Assembly: GCA_018001015.1 (NCBI GenBank)
Contig: JAGNIV010000012.1
Coordinates: 1 to 64,000 of the forward strand
Length of the DNA: 64,000 nucleotides
Origin: Phenylobacterium sp.
Lineage (GTDB): Bacteria > Pseudomonadota > Alphaproteobacteria > Caulobacterales > Caulobacteraceae
Direction: 5' to 3'
Shown: positions 26,728 through 34,801 of the stretch, one piece after another
Position numbering within the stretch: position 1 is the stretch's first letter
Layout of the letters: every line of letters begins with the position of its first letter
Notes under the pieces: generated by a model
What the model saw: only the letters and a program-made list of their open reading frames with translations
Database searches by the model: none
Told to the model about the DNA's origin: nothing
Made by a program: the position numbers and the translations under genes

Positions 26728-27309
26728 CGGCGGCCCTTGTGTTGGCTGCGCGAAATGGGCGGTGGGGGGCGGTTCGTCAAGCGGCCTGAAGAGAGAGGGG
26801 CCACGAACCACACAAACTCACGAACAGACGAGGTGAAGCTGAGTGAGGTCGGGCGCATCCACCTTCCCCCACGCCTGTGGGGGAAGTGTCACAAGGCTCG
26901 CGCAGCGAGACGCGTGACGATGGGGGTGAGAGTCTGGAAGGCCATGCGCTTCAGATACGCACCCCCATCGACCCTCCAGCCAAGCGGCTGTCGGCCCACT
27001 TCCCCCATGAAATGGGGGAAGCAGCCAACGAAGCGGCCTGAAGAGAGAGGGGCCACGCGAACGCCTCGAACGGCAGCATCGCGCGCCTCTCGCGCTTGTC
27101 GGGTCAGATCGGGAAGGAGGTCATGGTCCACCCCTCCGCTCGTCCCGGCGAAGGCCGGGATCCAGGTCATAGAGCGCTGAGGAGCCAGATAGCCTGAAAG
27201 CGGCAGGTGAATCTGGGTCCCGGCCTTCGCCGGGACGAGCGGCTTGCCCAACGAAAAAGGGCGGCCCGGGAGGGCCGCCCTTTCCGCGAAAGCGAAGCTG
27301 CTGCGAGGA
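26728..27309. repeat. intergenic region packed with palindromic repeats
   Basis: No gene is supported. It holds: a 27-bp exact direct repeat at 26779-26805 and 27031-27057; the hairpin CTTCCCCCAC-GCCT-GTGGGGGAAG at 26863-26886 and its relative at 26999-27021, with facing GATGGGGGTG/ACCCCCATCG segments between them; a pair of 25-bp inverted copies at 27136-27160 and 27218-27242, each built on CCCGGCGAAGGCCGGG; and the terminator of the receptor gene at 27252-27283. These look like REP/MITE-type dispersed elements, relatives of which recur at 33207-33314 and 48608-48753. Confidence 0.75.
27252..27283 (-). terminator. intrinsic terminator of the Oar-like receptor gene
   Basis: Read leftwards, AAAGGGCGGCCC, a four-base loop TCCC and GGGCCGCCCTTT form a perfect 12-bp stem (27256-27283) followed by two further T. 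It begins about 26 bp after the stop codon of the receptor gene. Confidence 0.88.
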
Positions 27310-30300
27310 CTAGAACTCGTAGCGGAGGCCGACTTGGATGGTCCAGAGCGACTTGCCGTTGTTGTCGATGTTCTCGACCAAGGAGCCACTGTTGAACGAG
27401 GAGTAACGGTAGCGAGGGCAGGAGAAGTCCCCGGTCGGCACAGCGGCCCCCGCAGCGGTGGCGCACTGGACGCTGACCACGTTGTTTACGTCGGTGTACT
27501 CCTCAACGATGCCCCATTCGTCATTGAGCAGGTTGAGCAGGTTCGAGACGTCAAGGGTGACGCGGAACTTGTGGCCGGTGGAGAAGGCGGGCAGTTCCTG
27601 GCTGAGCTGCAGATCGACGATGGAGATGTCGTCGTTCTTATAGAAGCCCTTCTCGACGATCTGGTTCTGCGGCAGGCCGAACTGCCGGACCAGCTTCAGG
27701 AAGTTGTCGCGGGTCGAAGCGTCGGCGAAGGTCACCAGACCGTAGTCGAGGCCCGAGGCCCCGCCGGTCCCGCTCAGGTTCGGCACGTACAGCAGGTGGT
27801 TGGCGCCGCGGTTGACCCCGAAGACGGGGCCGCGGCCGGTGGTCAGATCACCCATGACAAAGGTGGTGGGACGGCCGTTACGGCGCTCGGCGAAGAGGGT
27901 CGCGCGGGTGTCCAGGTCGCCGAAGAACTTCTTGGCGTAAGACGCCTCGAGTTTCACGCCATGCTGGATTTCCTCGTAGGAGGCGCCGTAGGCGGGGGCG
28001 TTCGGATCTTCACCGGCCGGGGTCTGGTAGCTGGAGCTTTGGGTTGAGGAGAAGCGCAGCGACGAGGCGTAGTCCTTGATGTCCTGGTAGGTGTAGCTGG
28101 CCGTCAGGTCGAGGCCGAAGTCGAACTTCTTGGTCAGCGACACGGCCGCGACGAGGCCGTAGCCCTTGTCGGTGTTGTAGAAGACCAGGTCACGGTTCGA
28201 AGAGCCGGGGCTGACCGAGGTCACGCCGGCCGCCAGACGCTGAGCCGCGGTGGCGTTCACCCCATCGTAGCGCAGGCGACCGTCGGGAAGACGAGCCGCG
28301 GCGCCGTTGATGGTGAGCGGAACGGCGCGGGTGTCACGGGCGTAGAGACCGTCATTGACCTTGGTGGCGACGACGTCGAAGCCGGCGCGCCAGCCTTCGC
28401 TCCAGGCCCAGGGCAGCTCATATTGAGCCGACAGGAAAAGCTTCCAGTCGGAGGGGAAGACGAAGCCCGGCGCGAAGGCCGCGACCTCGTTCAGCGGCGA
28501 CGCCACCGCGCCACCCTGGAAGGCCCGGACCGTCGCGGGGATATCGTAGAAGGCGCGCGGGTCCGTGCGGTTGATATTGAGGGCGCTGGCGCCGACCGCC
28601 GGGGAGAAGCCGGTCGTGCCGGTGGTCTCGATGAAGAGGCCGGCCGCCGTGCGCTGGATATCGACGCTGGAGCTCAGAGTGCCGACCCCGCCGCCATAGG
28701 GGTTGGTGGCCAGCACGTCGGGGACGCCGCCGGAGAAGAGACCCAGACCGCCCTGCAGACGGAAGGCGTCGTTGACGTTCCACTTGAAGCCCACGCGGGG
28801 CATGACCACCGTCCGGCCGTCATAGGTCGTCTGGTTGCCGAAGCCGTTGCGGGCCAGGAAGTTGGCGTTGAGCGCGGGCGGGCTGTCGTTGGTGTACCAG
28901 TCATAGCGCAGACCGGCGGTGATCTCGACGTCAGGGGTCACCGTCAGGGTGTCCTGAACGAACAGCGAGTTCACGCGATATTCGAGCGTCGCGCGGGTGG
29001 TTTCCAGCGAAGCGCCGCCGACGGCGTCGTTGTACCGCAGGCGGTTGGCGAGCCCGGCGGAGAAGTCGGCGATGGAGTCGAAGTAGTAGACTCCGTCCTG
29101 CGTCGGCAGGAACAGGTTGGCGATGGTGTTCGTCTGGGTCTGGAACCCGAACTTCAGGACGTGATCGCCCTTGGAGTAAACCCCACGCAGCTGGACCTGG
29201 AGGTTTTCGGTGGCCAGTTCGTTGGCCTGCCGGAACTCGTCAGGACCGAAGCGGATCACCGAGGGGTTGGCCGCGCCGGTCTGATCGCAGGTGGTGGCCG
29301 AACCGCCGCTGGCGGCGGTGTTGCAAACCGTGATGTCGGCGAATTCCTGACCCGAGGGCGGCAGCTGACGGCGCTCATAGTCGCGATAAGTCACCCGCAA
29401 TTGGGTCGACAGGTTGTCGGTCCAGTCGGAGTTCAGCTCGCCGACGTAGGAGTAGTCTTCCTCGCCGGTGAGGTACCACTGGGAGTCCAGGCCCGCCGAG
29501 GTGCGGCTGATGTTGGTGCGCTGGAAGACCTCCGACAGGCCGTAGCGCGCGGTGAAGGAGGCGCGGTGACGATCGGAGAGGTTGGCGTCGAGCTTGAAGG
29601 AGTACTTCTCGTCGGTGATCGGCTTGGTGCGCACGATGGCGCCAGCGTCGAACTTCGAGGCGTAGTTGGAGTTGAAGATACCCACGACCTGATCGATCGT
29701 CGATTGGGTGACGCCGGTGACCGAGTTCGGATAGCCCGCACCGGTCGGGCCGGTGGTGGTCAGGTCGGCGGACTCATAGAGTTCGTAGGAGGCCGCGAAG
29801 AACAGGCGGTCCTGCCAGATCGGGCCGGAGAGGAAGGCGCCGTAGTTGGATTGGCTGACGCGCGAGGGCACATCGACGCCACGGATCGAGCGACCGACCA
29901 TGCCGTCGTTCAGATAGTTGGTGAACAGCGTGCCGTGGAAGTCGTTGCCGCCGGACTTCAGCACCACGTCAAGGGCGCCGCCCGAGAAGTCGCCATTTTC
30001 GACGTCGATCGGCACGGCGTCGATGGAGAATTGTTCCACCGCGTCCAGTGAGATCGGGCCCCGGCGCACGGGCGTGCCGCCGGTGTTGAGGCCGTAGTCG
30101 TCCTGAGCCTGGGCGCCGTCGATGGCGATGCGATTGTTGCGCGGATTGGAGCCGGCGATGGAGATGCCGCCGTCGCCGCGGCTGTTCTGGGACACCAGCG
30201 GACTGCGGCGCGCCAGGTCACGGAGGTCGCGAGTCACGGACACGACGCTCTGCACGTCGGTGGAGTCCAGGGTGGTCTTGACCGACGTGTTACGCGCCGT

Positions 30301-30684
30301 GGGGTCCAGGGCGGCGGTCACGACCAACTCGTCCACCTGGGTGGCGAAGCTGATGTCGGCACGGACGGTCTCGCCCAGCTCGGTGTAGACGTCGTCGAAG
30401 GTCTTGGTGGCGCCACCGGGCGCGCTGACCGTCACGCGGAAGGGCCCGCCGATGCGCAGACCGCGGGCATCGTAGACGCCGTTGCCGTCCGTCACGGTGG
30501 TGGAGCGGGTGCCCGATTCGGTGTGAAGAACGGTCACTGCGGCGCCGGCGATCGGCGCGCCGCCCTCGTCGGTCACCTGACCGCGCAGCGAGCCCGTGGT
30601 TTCCTGCGCGTAGACGGCGCTGGACATGGCGAGCGCGAGCGCGCTCAGAGCTGCGCCACCGGCGAGCCGTTTCATCATGGTCAT
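27310..30684 (-). CDS. Oar-like TonB-dependent receptor with N-terminal carboxypeptidase-regulatory-like domain
   Basis: 1124 residues from ATG 30684, chosen because GGGGA stands seven bases upstream; ATG 30702 lacks such a site. Signal peptide to VYAQ, then a CarboxypepD_reg-like beta-sandwich (GSLRGQVTDEGGAPIAGAAV) at about residues 30-115, then the plug (ISIAGSNPRNNRIAIDGAQ and GALDVVLKSGGNDFHGTLF), then a long barrel ending in the aromatic VGLRYEF. This layout matches Oar/OmpA-related receptors of myxobacteria and alphaproteobacteria, thought to move large substrates or peptides. The ligand is unknown. Downstream on the same strand is a strong terminator; upstream is a divergent glycosyltransferase gene. 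Confidence 0.9.
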   Translation of the reverse strand: MTMMKRLAGGAALSALALAMSSAVYAQETTGSLRGQVTDEGGAPIAGAAVTVLHTESGTRSTTVTDGNGVYDARGLRIGGPFRVTVSAPGGATKTFDDVYTELGETVRADISFATQVDELVVTAALDPTARNTSVKTTLDSTDVQSVVSVTRDLRDLARRSPLVSQNSRGDGGISIAGSNPRNNRIAIDGAQAQDDYGLNTGGTPVRRGPISLDAVEQFSIDAVPIDVENGDFSGGALDVVLKSGGNDFHGTLFTNYLNDGMVGRSIRGVDVPSRVSQSNYGAFLSGPIWQDRLFFAASYELYESADLTTTGPTGAGYPNSVTGVTQSTIDQVVGIFNSNYASKFDAGAIVRTKPITDEKYSFKLDANLSDRHRASFTARYGLSEVFQRTNISRTSAGLDSQWYLTGEEDYSYVGELNSDWTDNLSTQLRVTYRDYERRQLPPSGQEFADITVCNTAASGGSATTCDQTGAANPSVIRFGPDEFRQANELATENLQVQLRGVYSKGDHVLKFGFQTQTNTIANLFLPTQDGVYYFDSIADFSAGLANRLRYNDAVGGASLETTRATLEYRVNSLFVQDTLTVTPDVEITAGLRYDWYTNDSPPALNANFLARNGFGNQTTYDGRTVVMPRVGFKWNVNDAFRLQGGLGLFSGGVPDVLATNPYGGGVGTLSSSVDIQRTAAGLFIETTGTTGFSPAVGASALNINRTDPRAFYDIPATVRAFQGGAVASPLNEVAAFAPGFVFPSDWKLFLSAQYELPWAWSEGWRAGFDVVATKVNDGLYARDTRAVPLTINGAAARLPDGRLRYDGVNATAAQRLAAGVTSVSPGSSNRDLVFYNTDKGYGLVAAVSLTKKFDFGLDLTASYTYQDIKDYASSLRFSSTQSSSYQTPAGEDPNAPAYGASYEEIQHGVKLEASYAKKFFGDLDTRATLFAERRNGRPTTFVMGDLTTGRGPVFGVNRGANHLLYVPNLSGTGGASGLDYGLVTFADASTRDNFLKLVRQFGLPQNQIVEKGFYKNDDISIVDLQLSQELPAFSTGHKFRVTLDVSNLLNLLNDEWGIVEEYTDVNNVVSVQCATAAGAAVPTGDFSCPRYRYSSFNSGSLVENIDNNGKSLWTIQVGLRYEF

Positions 30685-30889
30685 TTGGAGTCCCCTATCC
30701 ATCAGCGGGGGTCACCAAGCCCAGGGCCCCCGGCGTTGGGAGTCCCTATAGCGTTAAAATTCCGTCTGTGGGTGACGGATTTGTTACGGCGACACCGCGC
30801 CGCACAACTGCTGCTTTAAAGACACGCATCATCCTTTACAGGGCGCCTGCGGCGCGCCACCGTCCGCCGCCGAAACAGGGATAGATCGC

Positions 30890-32446
30890 TTGGCTGATAA
30901 CGCTTTGTCCGCCCCCGGAGCCGACGCCCACTGGAAAGGCGCCCTGCTTCTGGCCCTCGGCCTGACGGCGGCGCGGCTGGTGACCCTGTTCGCCACCCCC
31001 CTCGAACTCTATCCCGACGAAGCCCAGTATTGGCTTTGGTCGCGGACCCTGGACTGGGGTTATTTCTCCAAGCCGCCGATGATCGCCTGGACGATCTGGG
31101 CCACCACGACGGTCGGCGGGAACAGCGAGGCCTGGGTGCGGCTGGCCGCGCCCTTCTATCACCTGGGGGTGACGCTCGCGGTGTTCGGGATCGGGCGGCG
31201 GCTGTACGGGCCCGCCGTGGGGTTCGCCGCCTGCGCCCTCTATGCCCTGATGCCGGGCGTGCAGATCTCGTCCCTGGTGATCGCCACCGACGCCATCCTG
31301 CTGTTCTACCTCTCGCTGTCGCTTCTGGCCTATGTTGAGCTGCCTTTGGCCCACGGTCGCCGGCGCCTGCTGACGGCGGCCGGCTTCGGGGCGGCGGTGG
31401 GACTGGCCTTCCTGTCCAAGTACGCGGCGGTCTACGCCCTGATCGGCCTGACACTGCACCTGCTGATCAGCGCGCAGGCGCGCCGGGTGTGGGACTGGCG
31501 GACGGCGGCGGCGGCGCTCGGCGCCTTCCTGCTGATCCTGTCGCCCAACCTGGCCTGGAACGCCGCCCACGGATTTTCCACGGTGCAGCACACCGCCGCC
31601 AACGCCGCCTGGGGCGGGCGCAAGCTGTTTAACCTGCCCGAGCTGGGGGAATTCCTGGTCTCGCAGTTCGGGGTGTTCGGACCGATCCCCTTCGCGGTGC
31701 TGATGGGGGGCCTGGTCCTGCTGGCCTTGCGCAAGCGGCTGACGTCCGCCGACCTGACCCTGCTGTGCTTCTGCATCCCGCCGTTCCTGATCGTCACCAC
31801 CCAGGCCTTCATCAGCCGGGCCAACGCCAATTGGTCCGGGGCCGGATACGTGGCCGGATCGATCCTGGTGGCCGCCTGGCTGATGCGCTGGCGGGCCAGG
31901 GGGTGGCTGGTGGCGGCGGTGGCCAGCCAGGCGCTGATCGCCACCCTGTTCCTGGCCTGCGTGATCAGCCCGTCCCTGGCCGAAAAGATCGGCGCGGCCA
32001 ACGCCTTCAAGCGCGCCAAGGGCTGGGAGCAGACGGTGCGCGCCATCACCGAGCGGGCGGCGGCCGAGCCCGGCCTGACCGCCGTGGCGGTGGACGACCG
32101 GTTCCTGTTCAACGCCAGCGCCTATTACGGGCGGGCCTTCTTCGGCGCGGTGAACGCCCCGCCCCTGAAGATGTGGGTGCGCGAGGCCCATGCCCAGAAC
32201 CAGGCCGAGGTCACCGATCCGCTGACGGCGGCGACGGGCGCCCGAGTGCTGGCCGCCAGCCTGGACCTGATCTACCGCGACGAGCTGGCCCAGGACTTCA
32301 AGAGCGTCAGCGGCCAGGAAATCCACAGCGTGATGCTGGACAAGAAGCGGCGACGGAAGACCGAGCTGTTCCTCGGCGAGGGCTTCGCGCCCCTGCCGCG
32401 CGATCCGGTGACCGGGCAGCCGCCGAAGCCGAAGGTGGCGGAGTAG
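30890..32446 (+). CDS. GT39/ArnT-like membrane glycosyltransferase
   Basis: 518 residues from TTG 30890, preceded by AGGGA; no ATG fits the N-terminus. The signature ELYPDEAQYWLWSRTLDWGY near residue 40, with the catalytic Asp-Glu and FSKPPMIAW, is typical of the PMT/ArnT clan. About ten hydrophobic segments follow, and the last ~130 residues form a soluble periplasmic part. Such enzymes transfer sugars from polyprenyl phosphates to lipids or proteins in the periplasm. The acceptor is unknown. It is divergent from the TonB receptor. Confidence 0.85.
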   Translation: MADNALSAPGADAHWKGALLLALGLTAARLVTLFATPLELYPDEAQYWLWSRTLDWGYFSKPPMIAWTIWATTTVGGNSEAWVRLAAPFYHLGVTLAVFGIGRRLYGPAVGFAACALYALMPGVQISSLVIATDAILLFYLSLSLLAYVELPLAHGRRRLLTAAGFGAAVGLAFLSKYAAVYALIGLTLHLLISAQARRVWDWRTAAAALGAFLLILSPNLAWNAAHGFSTVQHTAANAAWGGRKLFNLPELGEFLVSQFGVFGPIPFAVLMGGLVLLALRKRLTSADLTLLCFCIPPFLIVTTQAFISRANANWSGAGYVAGSILVAAWLMRWRARGWLVAAVASQALIATLFLACVISPSLAEKIGAANAFKRAKGWEQTVRAITERAAAEPGLTAVAVDDRFLFNASAYYGRAFFGAVNAPPLKMWVREAHAQNQAEVTDPLTAATGARVLAASLDLIYRDELAQDFKSVSGQEIHSVMLDKKRRRKTELFLGEGFAPLPRDPVTGQPPKPKVAE

Positions 32447-32498
32447 GGACCAGCTACGCGCGGGAGGGGGCCCGCCGATCTCTCAGAAAGGGCAATCA

Positions 32499-32536
32499 CG
32501 TCATCCCGGGTCTCCGCTACGCTGCGCCCGGGACGA
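32499..32536. repeat. palindromic repeat between convergent genes
   Basis: CGTCATCCCGGG (32499-32510) is nearly complementary to the downstream CCCGGGACGACG, around a loop TCTCCGCTACGCTGCG. It lies between the stops of the glycosyltransferase and msrA and may terminate both. The CCCGGG core resembles the repeats at 27136 and 33207. Confidence 0.5.
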
Positions 32537-32559
32537 CGGGCTAGCTTGGACGCGGCGCC

Positions 32560-33138
32560 TCAACCGCGCTTCCACACCGCCTTGAGGGCCGCCTCGCGGC
32601 CGCAGCCGACACGGTAGGCGTTGTAGGCCATCGGGTTCTTTTTCGCGTAATCCTGGTGATAGCCCTCGCCCATGTGGAAGGTGGCGGCGGGCAGGATCAT
32701 CGTCGCCACCGGCTTGCCCAGCTCCTTGGCCACCTGGGCCTTGACCGCCTCGGCGGCCGCGCGCTCGGCCGCGCCGTCGACGAAGACCGCCGTGCGATAG
32801 GACGGCCCCTGGTCGCAGATCTGGCCGTTCGGGTCGGTGGGGTCGATGTGGTGGAAGAAGTTGGCCACCAGCAGGGAGTAACTGGTCTGGGCGGGGTCGT
32901 AGGTGACCTGGATGGCCTCCAGGTGGCCCTCGTGGTTCTCGTAGGTCGGGCGGGCCGAGGCGCCGCCGGCATAGCCCACCACCACCGACTTCACCCCCCG
33001 GGCGTGCTCGATGTCGTGCTCGGCCGACCAGAAGCAGCCGCCGGCGAAGACCGCGGTCTTGAGGGCGCCGGCGGCGGGGGCCGCATTGGCCAGCAACAGG
33101 GCCACGGCGGCGGTGGCGGCGAAGAGGGGCTTGTTCAT
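32560..33138 (-). CDS. msrA: peptide-methionine (S)-S-oxide reductase MsrA, exported form
   Basis: 192 residues from ATG 33138, with AAGG a few bases before. The first ~23 residues form a signal peptide (LFAATAAVALLLANAAPAAG), so the enzyme should work in the periplasm rather than the cytoplasm. The catalytic motif GGCFWSAE follows at once (residue ~30), then GVKSVVVGYAGG and YENHEGHLEAIQV, DQGPSYRTAVF and FHMGEGYHQDYA, all MsrA hallmarks. It reduces methionine-S-sulfoxide in proteins using a disulphide relay; the DsbD-like protein at 19276-21411 is a plausible reductant source (inference). Confidence 0.92.
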   Translation of the reverse strand: MNKPLFAATAAVALLLANAAPAAGALKTAVFAGGCFWSAEHDIEHARGVKSVVVGYAGGASARPTYENHEGHLEAIQVTYDPAQTSYSLLVANFFHHIDPTDPNGQICDQGPSYRTAVFVDGAAERAAAEAVKAQVAKELGKPVATMILPAATFHMGEGYHQDYAKKNPMAYNAYRVGCGREAALKAVWKRG

Positions 33139-33206
33139 GGCTCTACCTTGGTTGTCCTGATCAGACATACGCAAGGCCGGGCCCGGAAGTTTCACAGGTC
33201 CAACAA

Positions 33207-33314
33207 CCGCTCATCCCGGCGAAGGCCGGGAACCAGATACGTCCGCCGCTTTCAGGATTCCTGGCGCAAGCTGTGACCTACGACCTGGGCCCCGGCCTTC
33301 GCCGGGGTGAGCGG
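33207..33314. repeat. inverted pair of CCCGGCGAAGGCCGGG-type repeats
   Basis: The left copy (33207-33235) and right copy (33285-33314) are imperfect inverted repeats of about 30 bases built on CCCGGCGAAGGCCGGG and ending in CCAG/CTGG. They sit between the msrA promoter and the end of the CoA-transferase gene. The same element occurs as an inverted pair at 27136-27242. Confidence 0.75.
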
Positions 33315-33320
33315 GGTTGT

Positions 33321-33962
33321 TTAGAGCGCCACCTCGAACCGGGCCTCGGTCTTGGCGGCGATCTCGTCGAGGGTGACGCCGTCGGCCAGCGCCGTCAGGG
33401 TCAGGGGCGACTTGCCGCGATTGATATCGAAGACGCCCAGGTCAGTGATCAGCAGGTCCACGACCCGCGCGCCGGTGAGCGGCAGGGTGCAGGCGGTCAG
33501 CAGCTTGGGCGCGCCGGACTTTTCCACGTGATCCATGACCACCACCACGCGCTTGACGCCGGCCACCAGGTCCATGGCCCCGCCCATGCCCTTCACCACC
33601 TTGCCCGGCACCATCCAGTTGGCCAGGTCGCCCTTCCCGGAGACCTGCATGCCCCCCAGGATCGACAGCGCGATATGGCCGCCGCGGATCATGGCGAAGC
33701 TGTCGGCGCTGGAGAAGTAGGAGGATGAGTCCAGCTCGGTGATGGTCTGCTTGCCGGCGTTGATCAGGTCGGCGTCCTCCTCACCCTCGTAGGGGAAGGG
33801 GCCCATGCCCAGCATGCCGTTCTCCGACTGCAGGGTGACGCTCATCCCATCCGGGATGTAGTTGGCGACGAGGGTCGGGATGCCGATGCCGAGGTTCACA
33901 TAGAAGCCGTCGCGCAGTTCCAGGGCGGCGCGGGCGGCCATCTGTTCGCGGGTCCAGGCCAT
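33321..33962 (-). CDS. scoB: 3-oxoacid CoA-transferase subunit B
   Basis: 213 residues from ATG 33962, which overlaps the subunit A stop by one base (TGATG). The catalytic glutamate lies in LQSENGMLGMGPF near residue 50. FYVNLGIGIPTLVANYIP and GAMDLVAGVKRVVVVMDHV are typical of subunit B. With subunit A it transfers CoA from succinyl-CoA to acetoacetate or related 3-oxo acids, used in ketone-body or PHB-derived acetoacetate use. The preferred acid is inferred from the family, not shown. Confidence 0.92.
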   Translation of the reverse strand: MAWTREQMAARAALELRDGFYVNLGIGIPTLVANYIPDGMSVTLQSENGMLGMGPFPYEGEEDADLINAGKQTITELDSSSYFSSADSFAMIRGGHIALSILGGMQVSGKGDLANWMVPGKVVKGMGGAMDLVAGVKRVVVVMDHVEKSGAPKLLTACTLPLTGARVVDLLITDLGVFDINRGKSPLTLTALADGVTLDEIAAKTEARFEVAL

Positions 33963-34681
33963 CAGGCGCTCGCCTTTTCTTCGCGGGGCCGCGTGGTGAC
34001 GCGCTCGATCCGCTTTTCATATTTGGCGCCGGCGACGATGGCGTCGACATAGATGCCCGGCGTGTGGATGTTGTCCTTGTCGAGACGGCCCACGGGGACC
34101 AGTTGCTCGACCTCGACGACGGTGGTCTTGCCGGCCGTGGCCATCATCGGATTGAAGTTCCGCGCGGTCTTCCGGTAGACGAGGTTGCCCTCGGCGTCGC
34201 CCTTCCAGGCCTTGACGATGGCCAGGTCGGCCACCAGGCCGCGCTCCATGACGTACATCTCGCCGTCGAACTCACGGACCTCCTTGCCTTCCGCCACCAG
34301 GGTGCCGACGCCCGTTTTGGTGAAGAAGGCCGGGATGCCGGCGCCCCCGGCGCGGATGCGCTCGGCCAGGGTGCCCTGCGGGTTGAACTCCAGCTCCAGC
34401 TCGCCCGAGAGGTAGAGCTTCTCGAAGAGTTTGTTCTCGCCGACATAGGACGAGATCATCTTCTTGATCTGGCCGCTCTCCAGCAGCACGCCAAGGCCAA
34501 AGCCGTCGACGCCGCAATTGTTGGAGACCACGGTAAGCCCCTTGGTCCCGCTCTCGCGGATCGCCGCGATCAGGTTTTCCGGGATGCCGCAGAGGCCAAA
34601 GCCCCCGGCCATGATGGTCATGCCATCGAACAGCCGCCCCGCCAGGGCGTCGACGGCGGATTTCTGTGTCTTGTCAGCCAT
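33962..34681 (-). CDS. scoA: 3-oxoacid CoA-transferase subunit A
   Basis: 239 residues from ATG 34681. The CoA-binding glycine-rich segment [13 protein letters not shown] near residue 27 is the family signature. Further marks are [41 protein letters not shown] and [17 protein letters not shown]. It forms the heterodimer with subunit B, encoded immediately downstream with a one-base overlap. The gene pair faces away from the second CPA2 antiporter. Confidence 0.92.
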   Translation of the reverse strand: MADKTQKSAVDALAGRLFDGMTIMAGGFGLCGIPENLIAAIRESGTKGLTVVSNNCGVDGFGLGVLLESGQIKKMISSYVGENKLFEKLYLSGELELEFNPQGTLAERIRAGGAGIPAFFTKTGVGTLVAEGKEVREFDGEMYVMERGLVADLAIVKAWKGDAEGNLVYRKTARNFNPMMATAGKTTVVEVEQLVPVGRLDKDNIHTPGIYVDAIVAGAKYEKRIERVTTRPREEKASA

Positions 34682-34801
34682 CCCTGCCCATTACGCCGCA
34701 CTGCAACATTTGGGAACCGTCCACGCGGAATTCGCGTGCACAAATCCGAGAACGCCGGTGCATAGTCCAGCCATGTCTCACCTCGACACCAAGCGCGCCC
34801 G

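Noticed and set aside
26863-27021. CRISPR-like array
   Set aside because: Only two hairpins of different sequence and no regular repeat-spacer pattern; they are REP-like elements.
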